Below the pieces are notes generated by a model. The model was given only the letters and a program-made list of their open reading frames with translations. It did no database searches and was not told the origin of the DNA. Position numbers and translations under genes: made by a program. Below are positions 50,301 through 60,486 of a stretch of DNA of 64,000 nucleotides, piece by piece. The stretch is from contig CAKJZJ010000006.1 of NCBI GenBank assembly GCA_918292005.1, positions 1 through 64,000 of the forward strand, written 5' to 3'. Position 1 is the stretch's first letter, and the number at the start of each line of letters is the position of its first letter. The DNA is from Clostridiales bacterium (GTDB lineage Bacteria; Bacillota; Clostridia; Christensenellales; UBA1242).

Positions 50301-51051
50301 GGTTCTAGAAGTTCATTTGGGATTAGTAGCAAAAGCACTCGGTATCAAGATTGCGACACCTGTATTTGATGGTGTAAAAGAGCAAGATATTAGAGATTTG
50401 CTAGTTGAAAATAATTTCCCAGAGAATGGCAAGATTCAATTATATGATGGTAGAACAGGTGAGCCTTTTGAAAATCCTGTTACAGTTGGTTATATGTACT
50501 ATATCAAACTAGAGCACATGGTCAACGATAAGATGCATGCTAGATCTACTGGTCCTTACGCATATGTTACACAGCAACCTTTGGGTGGTAAAGCAATGTT
50601 CGGTGGTCAGAGATTTGGTGAAATGGAAGTTTGGGCACTGGAAGCATATGGTGCATCTAAATTACTACAAGAAATGTTAACTGTAAAATCAGATGATACT
50701 GAGGGTAGACTTGCTACATACAAAGCAATTGTAGAGGGATTACCATTACCAGAGCCAGGTATGCCAGAATCATTCAAGGTACTCATCAAAGAATTGCAGG
50801 GCTTAGGACTCGATATTCAACTTCTTAATGCTCAGAATAAAGAATTCTCACTTAGCGATCTTAATTCCGACACTATTGAGACATTCGCTGAAGCAACCAA
50901 ACCTAGAGAAGAAGTTAAAGATATTGAACTTGAATTTGAGAATAATACAGATGCAGATCAAGCACTTGAAGAAGATTTGGAAAGTGATGAAGATTTCGAT
51001 AATATATTCAATGAATCAGAACTTTTTGATGATGATTTTGATGAGGAATAA
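47350..51051 (+). CDS. rpoB: RNA polymerase beta subunit
   Basis: This 1,233-residue catalytic subunit of RNA polymerase is at the length usual in Firmicutes. The rifampicin region reads [20 protein letters not shown], followed by AVGPGG (residues about 490-515), then [20 protein letters not shown]. The residue matching E. coli His526 is Gln504 here. The C-terminal part has [20 protein letters not shown], followed by AYGA, and then a strongly acidic tail. ATG at 47350 is chosen because AAGGAG lies about 10 bases upstream; the frame opens 17 codons earlier. rpoC follows after 11 bases. rplJ-rplL, usually just upstream, are absent; the giant gene is there instead. Confidence 0.98.
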   Translation: MLNTADIKKVKYGNNIRYTFGKSKEAEMPYLLEIQKDSYQKFIKDGIGEALREFSPITDYAGKAEVYFLGYTLEDHPKLSKAETKRKGGHYSVALKVNVRLVIKETGEAIEQEVYLGDVPYMTEAGTFIFNGIERVIVSQIVRSPSVYYSKKVDKTGRDIYSCTLNPKRGSWLEIEQKEKEPNQLKVCLDKGGKISLGIFLKCFGLTRDMILDCFGDDEIMKATLDKDAYETQHDALIELSRKTRPSEIPSAEATKQFIFSQFFSTQFYNLGEVGRFKIDKKLALANRLVGLTAAEDIKDKKNVIVAAGQVITKEQAYQIQHCGINSAWVLVDGKRHKIYGNNRVRLSEVIKCNEKELGITQQVYYPVLADILKEYKTKEERIEAIRANAENLVGSTLTIDDILATVGYFLDLNAGIGEIDNIDHLCNRRIKGAGELLQDAFRSGMNKLSNAVKETLQSHDLNDISPAQVVNARPINRAFKDFLASHQLSQLMDEMNPLSSLAQKRRLSAVGPGGIKKDRATDEVRDIHHSHYGRICVIETPEGGNIGLINSLSSFARVNEYGFIETAYRVVDKAKGVVTNEVVYLMADEDENCYIAQAIEPLNPDGSFVNKRIICRYKDTVLEVDSSMVDYVDVSPRQLISVPTSLIPFLENDDTARALMGANMQRQAVPLIRTEAPIVGTGMEHKIALDNCAIIVAKNSGTVSYVDSNSIEVALDDGSVDKYELIKFSKTNQESCVNQKPIVKKGQKVKKGETLADGYSTSGGELSLGKNMLIAFMNWEGYNYEDAILLSERLVKEDVYTSITLKEEEVKCRTTKLGDEEFTRDIPNLGEDALKNLDENGIIRIGAEVKPGDILVGKVTPKGETEPTPEERLLRAIFGEKARDVKDTSLRVPHGINGVVVDIQVFSRKNKDELETGVNQMVRVTIAQKRKISVGDKMAGRHGNKGIVSRILPVEDMPFMANGQPIDIVLNPLGIPSRMNVGQVLEVHLGLVAKALGIKIATPVFDGVKEQDIRDLLVENNFPENGKIQLYDGRTGEPFENPVTVGYMYYIKLEHMVNDKMHARSTGPYAYVTQQPLGGKAMFGGQRFGEMEVWALEAYGASKLLQEMLTVKSDDTEGRLATYKAIVEGLPLPEPGMPESFKVLIKELQGLGLDIQLLNAQNKEFSLSDLNSDTIETFAEATKPREEVKDIELEFENNTDADQALEEDLESDEDFDNIFNESELFDDDFDEE

Positions 51052-51062
51052 AGGAGAAAATA

Positions 51063-54000
51063 ATGTTTGAATTAAATAACCTAGCATCAGTAAAAATAGG
51101 TATAGCATCTCCAGAGAAAATAAGAGAATGGAGTTATGGCGAAGTTACCAAGAGTGAAACAATCAACTATCGTACACATAAGCCAGAGACTTCTGGTCTG
51201 CTTTGTGAAAGGATTTTTGGACCAAAAAAGAATTGGGAATGCCATTGTGGTAAATATAAAAGAATTAGACATAAAGGCATTATTTGTGATAAATGTGGTG
51301 TAGAAGTAACAAAGAGTAGCGTTAGACGTGAGAGAATGGGACATATAGAGCTTGCTACTCCAGTTGCTCACATTTGGTTCCTACAGAGTATCCCATCTAG
51401 AATAGGTATTTTGCTCAATCTCAATAGCAGACAATTGGATAAAATTGTATATTATGTTAGTTACGTTGTATTAGATCCAGGTAAAACCAATTTTACCAAA
51501 AAACAATTAATATCCGATATAGAATATAGAGAAGCAATTGAACAATTTGGTTATGATAGCTTCAGAGCCGGAATGGGTGGTGAGGCTATTAAGGAATTGC
51601 TCAGTGAGATTGACCTAGAAAAAGAATATACTGAACTCAAAGAACAGATTGCCAAAGCAACTAAAGGCAATAAAAAATTAAAATCAAAGAGATTGGAAGT
51701 TATCGAATCATTCAGACGTAGTGGCAATAGACCAGAGTGGATGGTTATGGATGTTATTCCAGTTATCCCACCAGATATTCGTCCTATGATTCAATTGGAT
51801 GGTGGTAGATTTGCTACTTCCGATATCAACGATCTCTATAGAAGAATCATTAATAGAAATAATAGATTAAAGAAATTCATATCTATCGGTGCTCCAGAAG
51901 TAATCGTTAGAAATGAAAAGAGAATGCTACAGGAAGCTGTAGATGCTCTAATTGAGAATGGTAAAAAGGGTAAGGCTGTTCAAGGCCCTAAACAAAGGGA
52001 ATTGAAATCACTTACTGCTAGCCTAAAAGGTAAACCAGGTAGATTCAGACAGAACCTACTCGGAAAGAGAGTAGACTACTCTGGTCGTTCTGTTATTGTC
52101 GTTGGTCCTGAACTAAAAATGTACCAATGTGGACTACCTAAAGAAATGGCACTAGAACTATTCAAACCATTTATTATGAGAAAATTGGTTGAGAGAAATC
52201 TTTCACTCAATTTCAAAACTGCAAAAAGAGTAATAGAGAAACAAAAACCAGTCGTTTGGGACTTACTAGAAGAAGTAATTAAAGACCATCCAGTTCTATT
52301 AAACCGTGCTCCATCACTTCATAGACTATCTATCCAAGCGTTCGAGCCAGTACTAGTAGAGGGTAGAGCAATCAAATTACATCCACTTGTTTGTGGTGGC
52401 TTCAATGCCGACTTCGATGGTGACCAGATGTCTGTTCACGTACCACTTAGCCCAGAGGCTGTTGCCGAAGCAAGAATTTTAATGCTTGCTAGCAATAACG
52501 TTCTTAAACCAGCAGATAGTTGTCCTATCGTTACTCCTACACAGGATATGGTTTTGGGCTCATATTATCTAACTATTGTAAAAGAGAATGCCAAAGGTGC
52601 AGGTAAGTATTTCGTAAGTGAAGATGAAGTACTGATGGCATATCAAAATAAAATCATAGAATTACAGGCTCCTATATCTGTTAGAAGAACTGTAGAATTC
52701 GAAGGAAAACCTGTTACACGTAGGGTAGAGACTACAGCAGGTAAGATTATTTTCAATAAGAATATTCCACAGAATATTGGCTTTATTGATAGAACAAAAC
52801 CAGAAAATATAGGTAAATACGAGATAGATTTCTTGGTAACCAAAAAGAAATTGGACTTGATTATTCGTCAATGTTTCAATGCCTTAGGTACTACCGAAAC
52901 TGTTAAAATGCTTGACCATATCAAAGAGATGGGTTACAAGTATTCTACTATTGGTGCTATTACCATTAATGTGTTCGATATGCAGATACCAGAAGAAAAG
53001 AAAACTTTGGTTGCTGATGTAGAGGCACAAATAGCTGAAAATGAAAAATATTTCAGACGTGGTTTGATTACCGAAAATGAAAAATTAGATATGAATATCA
53101 AACTTTGGAAAGATGTTACCAAAAAACTCGAAGGTTTGGTTATCAAAAAGATGGATGTACTCAATCCTGTTAGAATGATGGCTGAGTCTGGAGCCCGTGG
53201 TAATGCTGGTCAGGTATTACAGTTGTGTGGCATGAGAGGTATTATGGCTAATACTTCTGGTAGAAAGGTTGATATTCCAGTTAAATCAAATTTCCGTCTA
53301 GGTCTTACACCACTAGAGTATTTCATTTCATCTCGTGGTGGTAGAAAAGGTCTTGCCGATAAGGTTCTAAAGACTGCCGACTCTGGTTATTTGACTAGAA
53401 GACTAGAAGCAGTTGCTCAAGAAGTTATCATTTCTCAGGAAGATTGCTTCCATGAGAATGGTGAAAAAGTAAAGGGTATGGTTGTTACCGCTATTAGTAA
53501 AGATGGTACACCAGTATGTTCATTACAACAGAGAATCATTGGTAGATATACTGTTGATGATGTTTTGGATCCAAAAACCAAAAAAGTTATTGTTCCTGCT
53601 GATACTATGGTTACACCAGCAATGGCACAGGCTGTAGTAGATGCTGGTGTAGAGAAAGTTAATATTCGTACAGCACTTACATGTAGGGCAAAACATGGCA
53701 TTTGCGCTAAATGTTATGGTAAAAATATGTCTAATAATAAGATTGTTCCATTAGGTGAGCCTGTAGGTATCATCGCTGCTCAGTCAATCGGTGAGCCAGG
53801 TACACAGCTTACAATGAGAACATTCCACACGGGTGGTGTTGCGAATGCTGCCGATATTACTCAAGGTCTTCCTAGAGTTGCTGAAATATTCGAAGCTAGA
53901 AAACCTAAGGGTGTTGCTACCATTTCCGAAGTTGCAGGTAAGGTAGTTCTAAAAGAAATGGCTGCACAGAATAAAGAAGGTGGCAAATATTACGAAGTAA

Positions 54001-54671
54001 TCGTTAAAAATCCAGATGGTGATGGTAAATACATTATTCCATTCGGTGTAGTGCTCAAAGTTAAAAATGGTGATATGGTAGATGCTGGTACAGTTCTTAC
54101 TGAAGGTTCTATATATCCTAATGATTTCTTGAGAACTAGGGGTGTAAATGAAGTTCAGAATTATCTATTAAACGAAGTTCTAGCAACATATTCATCTCAG
54201 GGTGTTGAATTGAATACCAAACACGTAGAGATTATTATCCGTCAGATGCTTAAAAATGTTAAAGTTGAAGATAGTGGTGATACAGACATGTTGGTTGGTG
54301 ACATTGTTGATCACTTCCAATTCGAAGCAGAGAATGATAAAATTGTTCAAGAGGGTGGTAGACCTGCTACTGCCAAGAGATTGGTTCAAGGTATTACCAA
54401 GGCTTCTCTAAGCAATCCATCATTCCTAGCTGCAGCATCATTCCAGGAAACTTCTAGAGTTCTTACCGATGCTTCTGTAAAGGGTAAGGTGGATCATCTT
54501 GTTAGTCTAAAAGAAAATCTAATGATTGGTAAACAGATACCTGCAGGTACTGGATACAAAGATATTAAAGATTTGGATTTTAGAGATACTAGAGAAGAAA
54601 TTAGAGAAATTGCTTCTATGGATGAAGAAACAACCAAACTATTTGCAGACAATAACGAAGATATTATTTAA
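51063..54671 (+). CDS. rpoC: RNA polymerase beta' subunit
   Basis: This 1,202-residue catalytic subunit binds the active-site Mg2+ through NADFDGD, within the block [20 protein letters not shown]. The N-terminal zinc site is formed by [20 protein letters not shown] (residues about 60-79) and the second by the [13 protein letters not shown] cluster with an upstream Cys. The bridge-helix and trigger-loop region includes [23 protein letters not shown] overlaps the rpoB stop region, so the two are cotranscribed. A strong terminator follows. Confidence 0.98.
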   Translation: MFELNNLASVKIGIASPEKIREWSYGEVTKSETINYRTHKPETSGLLCERIFGPKKNWECHCGKYKRIRHKGIICDKCGVEVTKSSVRRERMGHIELATPVAHIWFLQSIPSRIGILLNLNSRQLDKIVYYVSYVVLDPGKTNFTKKQLISDIEYREAIEQFGYDSFRAGMGGEAIKELLSEIDLEKEYTELKEQIAKATKGNKKLKSKRLEVIESFRRSGNRPEWMVMDVIPVIPPDIRPMIQLDGGRFATSDINDLYRRIINRNNRLKKFISIGAPEVIVRNEKRMLQEAVDALIENGKKGKAVQGPKQRELKSLTASLKGKPGRFRQNLLGKRVDYSGRSVIVVGPELKMYQCGLPKEMALELFKPFIMRKLVERNLSLNFKTAKRVIEKQKPVVWDLLEEVIKDHPVLLNRAPSLHRLSIQAFEPVLVEGRAIKLHPLVCGGFNADFDGDQMSVHVPLSPEAVAEARILMLASNNVLKPADSCPIVTPTQDMVLGSYYLTIVKENAKGAGKYFVSEDEVLMAYQNKIIELQAPISVRRTVEFEGKPVTRRVETTAGKIIFNKNIPQNIGFIDRTKPENIGKYEIDFLVTKKKLDLIIRQCFNALGTTETVKMLDHIKEMGYKYSTIGAITINVFDMQIPEEKKTLVADVEAQIAENEKYFRRGLITENEKLDMNIKLWKDVTKKLEGLVIKKMDVLNPVRMMAESGARGNAGQVLQLCGMRGIMANTSGRKVDIPVKSNFRLGLTPLEYFISSRGGRKGLADKVLKTADSGYLTRRLEAVAQEVIISQEDCFHENGEKVKGMVVTAISKDGTPVCSLQQRIIGRYTVDDVLDPKTKKVIVPADTMVTPAMAQAVVDAGVEKVNIRTALTCRAKHGICAKCYGKNMSNNKIVPLGEPVGIIAAQSIGEPGTQLTMRTFHTGGVANAADITQGLPRVAEIFEARKPKGVATISEVAGKVVLKEMAAQNKEGGKYYEVIVKNPDGDGKYIIPFGVVLKVKNGDMVDAGTVLTEGSIYPNDFLRTRGVNEVQNYLLNEVLATYSSQGVELNTKHVEIIIRQMLKNVKVEDSGDTDMLVGDIVDHFQFEAENDKIVQEGGRPATAKRLVQGITKASLSNPSFLAAASFQETSRVLTDASVKGKVDHLVSLKENLMIGKQIPAGTGYKDIKDLDFRDTREEIREIASMDEETTKLFADNNEDII

Positions 54672-54679
54672 TATTTTTA

Positions 54680-54722
54680 TTCCCAATTAGCCGTACTATT
54701 TGGCTTTATTGGGAATTTTTTT
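54680..54722 (+). terminator. terminator of rpoBC
   Basis: TTCCCAAT (54680-54687) pairs with ATTGGGAA (54708-54715), with an inner AGCC/GGCT stem, then seven T. Confidence 0.9.
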
Positions 54723-54772
54723 AATATTTTGCATAATAGTGATAATATTTTTAATTATTTTTGAAATTAGTA

Positions 54773-54801
54773 TTTACAAATAATCATTTTTATTATATAA
54801 T
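54773..54801 (+). promoter_or_regulatory. promoter of the gene at 54922
   Basis: TTTACA (54773-54778), 17 bases, TATAAT (54796-54801), near consensus. Confidence 0.82.
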
Positions 54802-54818
54802 ATGTATGTAATTAGATG

Positions 54819-54860
54819 ATTGCATGAACAATTGGTGGTTGTTCGTGGTGGAAATGCAAT
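54819..54860 (+). promoter_or_regulatory. structured leader hairpin
   Basis: ATTGCAT (54819-54825) pairs perfectly with ATGCAAT (54854-54860) and encloses GAACAA/TTGTTC (54826-54831 with 54839-54844). The leader runs about 115 bases to the start codon at 54922, long for a small gene. It matches no riboswitch class recognised by eye. Confidence 0.5.
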
Positions 54861-54921
54861 GCTCTATAATGGGAAAGTGAAAGCTTTAATTGGGGGATTA
54901 ATAACTCAAAGGAGAATTATT

Positions 54922-55224
54922 ATGAACACAAGCGAAGTCGAAAGTATTGTATATAGAAAGAGAGTTGGAAACACCTTTAATATTCTTACTAATGATAATG
55001 ATACCAATATTAAAGGTAGGACTATTGCTAATGATGGTACAACATACAAAGTTGTAGAGAGAAATGGCAAGAAATATCTAGAGTTGGATATGGTTGGCAA
55101 TCCACATTTAAAAAAGGCTGCTAGATATGTTTGTGATAGACTAGAGCGAGATGGATTAACACCTAAAGCTGAGGCAAGTGTTGTGCATGCAATACCTGCT
55201 GCAGAGGTTGTTAGAGAAGCATAA
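54922..55224 (+). CDS. hypothetical protein, 100 residues
   Basis: Not recognised. The protein is basic and mixed alpha/beta. Residues about 10-55 look like a small beta barrel or SH3-like unit (GNTFNILTNDND...GTTYKVVERNGKKYLELDM), followed by a helical C-terminal part (HLKKAARYVCDRLERDG) and an Ala/Val-rich tail. It has no signal or membrane segment. ATG at 54922 is chosen because AAAGGAG lies 8 bases before it; a longer frame from 54820 runs through the leader hairpin. It has its own strong promoter, long leader and terminator, which suggests good expression. Confidence 0.8.
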   Translation: MNTSEVESIVYRKRVGNTFNILTNDNDTNIKGRTIANDGTTYKVVERNGKKYLELDMVGNPHLKKAARYVCDRLERDGLTPKAEASVVHAIPAAEVVREA

Positions 55225-55227
55225 TAA

Positions 55228-55254
55228 ATAAGGCACTATTTAGTGTCTTTTTTA
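55228..55254 (+). terminator. terminator of the gene at 54922
   Basis: AAGGCACT-ATTT-AGTGTCTT with a T-run, 5 bases after the stop. Confidence 0.82.
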
Positions 55255-55333
55255 TTTGTTTTTTTGATAATTATTTGTTTTTTTGTCTGTAATGTGTTAG
55301 ATTATTGTTAGAATGCAATAATGAGGTAAATGT

Positions 55334-56326
55334 ATGTCAAAAGGATTAAAAATCACATTGATTGTTGTGTCGATTGTATTGGTGATAGTATTAGCATCAT
55401 TTAGTGTTTATTTTTTCTGGCCATGGAATAAAGATTTTTTCGATGAAGCCAATGTTGAATTTAAAATTCCAGGACTGGATACTTCATTTTGTCCACAAGG
55501 ATTTACCAGAATTGAAGGTCGCAATAAATACCTAATATCCGGCTATATGAGTGATAATTCTGCATCAAGAGTATACGTGGTAGATGGCGAAAGTGGCAAT
55601 ATTGAGAAATATTTCATGTTGCAATACGGAGAAGATAGAACATTTGCAGGTCATGCTGGTGGTATTTGCTCGGCTGGTAGTACCATTTGGATTGCTTCAG
55701 AAGGTCGTTGTTATAGATTTTTGCTTACTGGTGTTGACAATGTGCAAAATGGGGAAAAAGTGACAATTATAGATGATTTTGATGCTCTGTGTGGCGCAGA
55801 TTATATATTTGCAGATGGTGGATATCTGTGGGTAGGTGAGTTTTATAAAAAAGGCAAATATGAAACTGATGAAAATCATCACATTAGTGTTGCCAATGGT
55901 CAAACCAATCACTCTATAGTATATGGTTTTCAGATATCTGAGAATAATAAATATGGTTTATTGTCCCAAATACCAGGCAAAGCAATGTCGGTTAGAGACT
56001 TGGTACAGGGGATACAGATTAATGTTGATGGCAAAATTATTGTATCCACTTCGTATGGTTTAAATGACTCAGTCATTTATAAATACGATTCAGTATTGAG
56101 TCATGAAGCGAATGATACTTATAGGGTAGGACTATATGAAATTCCTATTTGGTATCTGGATGATGAAGTCCTGTTATCTTCTAGAACTATTCCTGCTATG
56201 TCTGAAGAAATTGTGATTAATAATGACCTAGTATATATCTTATTTGAGTCGGGTTGTCGCAAGAACAGAACATTTGTTAGAAAAAAGATGAATAATGTAT
56301 ATAGTTTACCTATTTCTTCGATTTAG
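55334..56326 (+). CDS. membrane-anchored beta-propeller-like protein of unknown function
   Basis: This 330-residue protein has an N-terminal membrane segment (residues about 6-29, ending in FFWPW) and a long extracellular beta-rich part. Repeated strand patterns such as CPQGFTRIEGRNKYLISGYM, RVYVVDGESGNIEKY, GHAGGICSAGSTIWIASEG and GADYIFADGGYLWVGEF suggest a propeller fold like that of the phytase/SMP-30 type families. No catalytic set was recognised. GAGG lies about 7 bases before the ATG, and an extended -10 (TGTTAGAAT, 55306-55314) lies just upstream. It could be a ligand-binding or lactonase-like surface protein. Confidence 0.7.
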   Translation: MSKGLKITLIVVSIVLVIVLASFSVYFFWPWNKDFFDEANVEFKIPGLDTSFCPQGFTRIEGRNKYLISGYMSDNSASRVYVVDGESGNIEKYFMLQYGEDRTFAGHAGGICSAGSTIWIASEGRCYRFLLTGVDNVQNGEKVTIIDDFDALCGADYIFADGGYLWVGEFYKKGKYETDENHHISVANGQTNHSIVYGFQISENNKYGLLSQIPGKAMSVRDLVQGIQINVDGKIIVSTSYGLNDSVIYKYDSVLSHEANDTYRVGLYEIPIWYLDDEVLLSSRTIPAMSEEIVINNDLVYILFESGCRKNRTFVRKKMNNVYSLPISSI

Positions 56327-56378
56327 TCTTAGTTGGTTCTAATAGGCGACAAATTGTCATAAAATAAAAGAAAAAAAT

Positions 56379-56407
56379 TTTACAATAAGTGATTTTTGTG
56401 TTAGAAT
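56379..56407 (+). promoter_or_regulatory. promoter of the HicB-like gene
   Basis: TTTACA (56379-56384), 17 bases, TAGAAT (56402-56407) with an extended TG element. Confidence 0.78.
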
Positions 56408-56444
56408 AAGAAAAACGTGATTAATGATTATTGAGTGAGAGATT

Positions 56445-56723
56445 ATGAAAAAATACACATATCCAGCCGTTTTATACTACGATGATGATGATAAATGTTA
56501 TATTATAGCAATGTTCGATTTGGGACTAGTGACCAATGGAGACACTGTCGAGATGGCTCACAATAATGCTAGAGCAATGCTTGACTCGTATCTAGAATGT
56601 GCATTTGCTTTTGATTGTGAGATTCCCGAACCTAGTACGTTTGAGATAGTATCCAGAACTCATCCAAAAGAAATTTGTGTACTTATAGAGTCCACTCTTA
56701 ATGATAAAAATAAAGCAGTATAA
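56445..56723 (+). CDS. HicB-family antitoxin-like protein, orphan
   Basis: This 92-residue protein has a HicB N-terminal domain: YPAVLYYDDDDKCYIIAMFD, then LGLVTNGDTVEMAHNNAR, then a helix MLDSYLECAF and the closing P-EPS element. HicB normally binds and inhibits the HicA RNase. There is no HicA-sized gene on either side, and the C-terminal DNA-binding domain found in many HicB proteins is missing. It has a promoter of its own and a terminator, so it is a stand-alone unit that may have another partner or act as a general small regulator. Confidence 0.78.
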   Translation: MKKYTYPAVLYYDDDDKCYIIAMFDLGLVTNGDTVEMAHNNARAMLDSYLECAFAFDCEIPEPSTFEIVSRTHPKEICVLIESTLNDKNKAV

Positions 56724-56724
56724 T

Positions 56725-56752
56725 AAAATTAGCATTTTGCTAATTTTTTTTG
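56725..56752 (+). terminator. terminator of the HicB-like gene
   Basis: AAATTAGCA-TTT-TGCTAATTT followed by T residues, directly after the stop. Confidence 0.85.
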
Positions 56753-56782
56753 TTTTTTATCTAAAAACATTTATATTAGGTA

Positions 56783-56817
56783 TTGAATTTGTGATTTATT
56801 TATGATAGACTATCATA
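56783..56817 (+). promoter_or_regulatory. promoter with overlapping palindromic operator
   Basis: TTGAAT (56783-56788), 17 bases, TAGACT (56806-56811). A perfect inverted repeat TATGATAG-A-CTATCATA covers 56801-56817 and thus the -10. A dimeric repressor bound there would block transcription. No regulator gene is adjacent. Confidence 0.6.
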
Positions 56818-56840
56818 ATTTATAGGGTATGGGGTGTATT

Positions 56841-57110
56841 ATGGTAGATGATCGTGAGAAATTTCCAGTTGATGATGAACTGAAAAAAATGATTCGTGAA
56901 GAAGAATTGGCTAGAGAAGAAAAATCAAGAGCAGAGGAAGAAAGACGCAAACAGGAGAAACTACGTCTAGAAGAGGAAGAAAGACGCAAACAAGAAAATC
57001 TGTATAGGAAAATGGTTGCTAGAGATTTACGCGCTGCTTGCACTCATGCTGGTGTTGTACCTTTTGATTCAATTCCTGTAGATGATCATGATGATTATAT
57101 GGGTATGTAA
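56841..57110 (+). CDS. small charged helical protein, unknown
   Basis: Not recognised. The protein has 89 residues. Residues about 14-60 form one long Glu/Arg/Lys-rich helix, probably a coiled coil, containing an imperfect 13-residue repeat (EEERRKQEKLRLE then EEERRKQENLYRK) that is also a 39-base DNA repeat (56934 and 56973). The C-terminal part (ARDLRAACTHAGVVPFDSIP) ends in an Asp/His-rich stretch. ATG at 56841 is favoured by GGGGTG 4 bases upstream; the frame opens four codons earlier. It has no signal or membrane segment. Confidence 0.75.
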   Translation: MVDDREKFPVDDELKKMIREEELAREEKSRAEEERRKQEKLRLEEEERRKQENLYRKMVARDLRAACTHAGVVPFDSIPVDDHDDYMGM

Positions 57111-57122
57111 TGTAATTTTTTG

Positions 57123-57149
57123 AGATAGTGTTAGGCACTATCTTTTTTG
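57123..57149 (+). terminator. terminator of the gene at 56841
   Basis: GATAGTG-TTAGG-CACTATC with a T-run. Confidence 0.88.
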
Positions 57150-57228
57150 TTTTTTTGAATTAAATATATTATTAGTAATACGTTAAAATTTATTGTTAAT
57201 AATTAGGTATTAAAAATGATAAAAAATG

Positions 57229-57257
57229 TTGACATTGGGGTTTATATTTGTTAAACT
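57229..57257 (+). promoter_or_regulatory. promoter of the rpsL operon
   Basis: TTGACA (57229-57234), 17 bases, TAAACT (57252-57257) with an extended TG at 57249-57250. The predicted start is near 57264. Confidence 0.85.
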
Positions 57258-57263
57258 ATACAA

Positions 57264-57456
57264 CGTATTATAGTAAACTGAATGAAATATGTTCATTTAG
57301 TAGTTTTTGATTGTTTCTACGGTGTGAATGAAATGATTAGAAACTGTCCCACGCTAGAATATGTAGTGGATTTCACTAGTGTGCCATGTGGGATTTCCCT
57401 GTAGGTAATGCAAAGGGTTGAATGCGATTACTTACTAATAAATTTAGGAGGACAAA
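57264..57456 (+). promoter_or_regulatory. long structured leader of rpsL-rpsG-fusA-tuf
   Basis: The 346-base gap between genes ends with about 190 bases of leader rich in paired segments. They are ACTGAATGAA/TTCATTTAGT (57277-57301), GTTTCTA/TAGAAAC (57313-57344), TCCCAC/GTGGGA (57347-57393) enclosing TAGTG/CACTA (57364-57378), and a weaker GTAAT/ATTAC pair before the ribosome site. This is the layout expected of an autoregulated ribosomal protein leader. No described class was recognised by eye. Confidence 0.6.
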
Positions 57457-57828
57457 ATGCCAACAATTTCACAATTAGTTAAAGAAGGTAGAAAACAAGT
57501 TGCAGTTAAATCAAAAACTCCTATCCTAGATGAAAATCCTCAGAAGAGAGGTGTTTGTTTGAGTGTTACTACTACATCTCCAAAGAAACCAAACTCTGCT
57601 TTGAGAAAGATTTGTAGGGTAAAACTATCCAATGGACAGGAAGGTACTGTTTACATTCCTGGCGAAGGTCACAATTTACAAGAGCATAGTGTTGTTCTTA
57701 TCCGTGGCGGAAGGGTTAGAGATTTGCCAGGTGTTCGTTATCATGTAATTCGTGGAACACTTGATACTGCCGGTGTAGCAAAAAGAAAACAGGCTAGATC
57801 GAAATATGGTGCCAAAAAAGGCAAATAA
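57457..57828 (+). CDS. rpsL: ribosomal protein S12
   Basis: This 123-residue protein of the 30S decoding centre keeps [11 protein letters not shown] at the start, [14 protein letters not shown] with Lys43, the [16 protein letters not shown] block, and [18 protein letters not shown]. The residue at position 88 is Arg (GGRVRDLPG) where most bacteria have Lys. AGGAGG lies 6 bases before the ATG. It is the first gene of the str operon, behind a structured leader. Confidence 0.98.
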   Translation: MPTISQLVKEGRKQVAVKSKTPILDENPQKRGVCLSVTTTSPKKPNSALRKICRVKLSNGQEGTVYIPGEGHNLQEHSVVLIRGGRVRDLPGVRYHVIRGTLDTAGVAKRKQARSKYGAKKGK

Positions 57829-57886
57829 TTAATAAAATTTTGTGAGCATTAGCTCATATCTTAAAAATATAATAAGGAGAAAAAAT

Positions 57887-58357
57887 ATGCCAAGAAGAGG
57901 TGGTGTACGCAAAAGAGATGTATTGCCTGATTTCGTGTATAATAGCAAGATTGTTACTAAACTTATCAATCAAGTAATGCTAGACGGCAAAAAGGCAACT
58001 GCAGAAGGAATTGTGTACGGTTCATTTGATATAATCAAAGAAAAATTAAGCGTAGAACCAGATAAGTACTTCCTTCAAGCATTGGAAAATCTAAAACCAT
58101 TACTAGAGACCAAGGCTAGAAGAGTGGGTGGTAGTAACTACCAGGTACCTATCGAAGTATCTCCAGCTAGACAGCAGACTCTTGCTATTAGATGGTTAGT
58201 TACTTACGCTAGAAAGAGAAATGAAAAGAGCATGGAGCTCAAACTCGCGAATGAAATAATGGATGCTTACAATAGTACAGGTGGAGCATACAAGAAGAAA
58301 GACGATACTCATAAGATTGCTGAAAGTAATAAGGCTTTCGCACATTATCGTTGGTAA
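57887..58357 (+). CDS. rpsG: ribosomal protein S7
   Basis: This 156-residue protein binds and organises the 3' domain of 16S rRNA. It begins [15 protein letters not shown] and keeps [25 protein letters not shown] and AHYRW at the end. ATG at 57887 is chosen because AAGGAG lies 7 bases upstream; the frame opens 15 codons earlier with no ribosome site. It follows rpsL after 58 bases. Confidence 0.97.
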   Translation: MPRRGGVRKRDVLPDFVYNSKIVTKLINQVMLDGKKATAEGIVYGSFDIIKEKLSVEPDKYFLQALENLKPLLETKARRVGGSNYQVPIEVSPARQQTLAIRWLVTYARKRNEKSMELKLANEIMDAYNSTGGAYKKKDDTHKIAESNKAFAHYRW

Positions 58358-58373
58358 TTAAGGAGAAATAATT

Positions 58374-60452
58374 ATGCCAAGAAAGACTCCGCTAGAAAGA
58401 TTAAGAAACGTAGGAATTATGGCACACATAGATGCCGGCAAAACTACGACTACAGAGAGAATACTTTTCTATACTGGTAAAACCCATAAATTAGGTGAGG
58501 TTCACGAAGGTGAAGCTACTATGGACTGGATGGCACAGGAACAAGAGAGAGGTATTACAATTACTAGTGCTGCAACTACATGTATGTGGAAAGATCATCA
58601 GATCAATATCATCGATACTCCAGGACACGTTGACTTTACAGTAGAAGTTAATAGATCCCTAAAAGTTCTAGATGGTGCAGTTGCTGTATTTAGTGCAAGA
58701 GCAGGTGTTGAGGCTCAGTCTGAGACCAACTGGAGACTTGCTGATAAATATAACGTACCTAGAATGGCTTACGTTAATAAAATGGATATCAATGACGCAA
58801 ATTTTGAAAGAGTTATTGAGAGCATGAAGACTAGATTAAAAGCTAATGCCATTGCAATTCAATTACCTATTGGTGAGGCTGACGAATTCAAGGGAATTAT
58901 TGACCTAGTTGAAATGAATGCTACTATGTATAAAGATGACCTCGGACAACAATTTGATGTAATTGATATTCCTGCTGAATATAAAGATAAAGCAGAAAAA
59001 ATGAGAGCAGAATTGGTAGAAGTTGCTGCCGAACAAGATGATGCACTTATGGAGAAATATTTCGAGACTGGTGAATTGACGGTCCCAGAGATAAAGAAAG
59101 GTATTCGTTTGGGTACTATCTCTGGTAAAATCAATCCAGTAGTTTGTGGTACATCATTCAAAAACAAAGGTATTCAAAAATTACTTGATGCTATAGTAGA
59201 TTATATGCCAGCACCTACAGATATCGAAGCTATTAGGGGTACAAAGCCTAATACAGATATCGAAGAAGATAGACATAGTTCTGATACAGAACCATTTGCA
59301 GGTCTTGCATTCAAAATTATGACAGATCCTTATGTAGGAAGACTTACATTCTTTAGAATTTATTCTGGTGTGCTTACTGCTGGTAGTTACGTATACAATA
59401 GTTGCAAGGATAAAAAAGAAAGAATTGGTAGACTTATTAGAATGCACGCAAATCATCGTGAAGAAATCGAAGAAGCATATGCTGGTGAGATTATCGCTAT
59501 CGTTGGTTTGAAAGATACTACTACAGGTGATACACTTTGTGCAGAAAATAAGCCAATCGTTCTAGAAAGTATGGATTTCCCAGAGCCAGTTATTAGAGTT
59601 GCTATTGAGCCTAAAACCAAACAGGATCAAGAAAAAATGATTATAGCACTCGTAAAACTAGCAGAAGAAGATCCAACATTCAAAACATATACTGATCAAG
59701 AAACTGGTCAAACAATCATCGCTGGTATGGGTGAGCTTCACCTTGAAATAATTGTTGATAGACTCAAAAGGGAATTTAAGGTAGATGCCAATGTTGGTGC
59801 TCCACAAGTTGCTTATAGAGAGACTATTAGAAAAGAAGTTGAAGTAGAAGGTAAGTATATTAAACAATCCGGTGGTCGTGGACAATATGGTCACTGTTGG
59901 GTTAAACTTACTCCATTACAACCAGGCGAAGGTTATAAATTCGAAAACAAAATCGTTGGTGGTGCTATTCCTAAGGAATATATCCCAGCAATCGACGCAG
60001 GTATTCAAGAGGCAAAACAGAATGGTGTGCTTGCCGGATTTGAAACTGTAGACTTTATGGTTACGCTTTTTGATGGTTCTTATCACGATGTAGACTCATC
60101 AGAAATGGCATATAAAATTGCAGGTTCTCTTGCTTTCAAGGAGGGTGCTAGAAAGGCTGATCCAGTACTTCTAGAGCCAATCATGAAAGTAGAGGTGGAA
60201 ACACCTGATGATTATCTAGGCGACGTTATGGGCAATATTACCCGTCGTCGTGGAGTGCTCAGTGGAACAGATTTGCGTAACGGTACTCAAGTTATCCATG
60301 CTGACATACCATTAGGAGAAATGTTTGGTTATGCTACAGATCTTCGTGGTTTGACACAAGGACGTGGAACCTTCAGTATGGAATTCTCTCATTATCTAGA
60401 GGTTCCAAAAAATATTGCCGATAAAGTTATTGGCGAAAATAAAAAAGGCTAA
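58374..60452 (+). CDS. fusA: elongation factor G
   Basis: This 692-residue translocation GTPase has G1 [10 protein letters not shown], switch [11 protein letters not shown] and G4 NKMD in the first 140 residues. Domain IV includes RGQYGHCWV. The C-terminal part contains MGNITRRRG and ends in a Lys-rich tail. AAGGAG lies 8 bases before the ATG, 16 bases after rpsG. Confidence 0.98.
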   Translation: MPRKTPLERLRNVGIMAHIDAGKTTTTERILFYTGKTHKLGEVHEGEATMDWMAQEQERGITITSAATTCMWKDHQINIIDTPGHVDFTVEVNRSLKVLDGAVAVFSARAGVEAQSETNWRLADKYNVPRMAYVNKMDINDANFERVIESMKTRLKANAIAIQLPIGEADEFKGIIDLVEMNATMYKDDLGQQFDVIDIPAEYKDKAEKMRAELVEVAAEQDDALMEKYFETGELTVPEIKKGIRLGTISGKINPVVCGTSFKNKGIQKLLDAIVDYMPAPTDIEAIRGTKPNTDIEEDRHSSDTEPFAGLAFKIMTDPYVGRLTFFRIYSGVLTAGSYVYNSCKDKKERIGRLIRMHANHREEIEEAYAGEIIAIVGLKDTTTGDTLCAENKPIVLESMDFPEPVIRVAIEPKTKQDQEKMIIALVKLAEEDPTFKTYTDQETGQTIIAGMGELHLEIIVDRLKREFKVDANVGAPQVAYRETIRKEVEVEGKYIKQSGGRGQYGHCWVKLTPLQPGEGYKFENKIVGGAIPKEYIPAIDAGIQEAKQNGVLAGFETVDFMVTLFDGSYHDVDSSEMAYKIAGSLAFKEGARKADPVLLEPIMKVEVETPDDYLGDVMGNITRRRGVLSGTDLRNGTQVIHADIPLGEMFGYATDLRGLTQGRGTFSMEFSHYLEVPKNIADKVIGENKKG

Positions 60453-60486
60453 TTTTTAATAAATTTAATAGGAGGATATTTTAAAA

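Noticed and set aside
50828-51070. Plus-strand ORF of 80 codons at the end of rpoB
   Set aside because: Frame shadow of the acidic rpoB tail; rpoC's ribosome site and start lie at its end.
56324-56444. A hicA toxin gene next to the HicB-like gene
   Set aside because: The gaps on both sides are too short and hold only a promoter and a terminator; no HicA-like frame on either strand.
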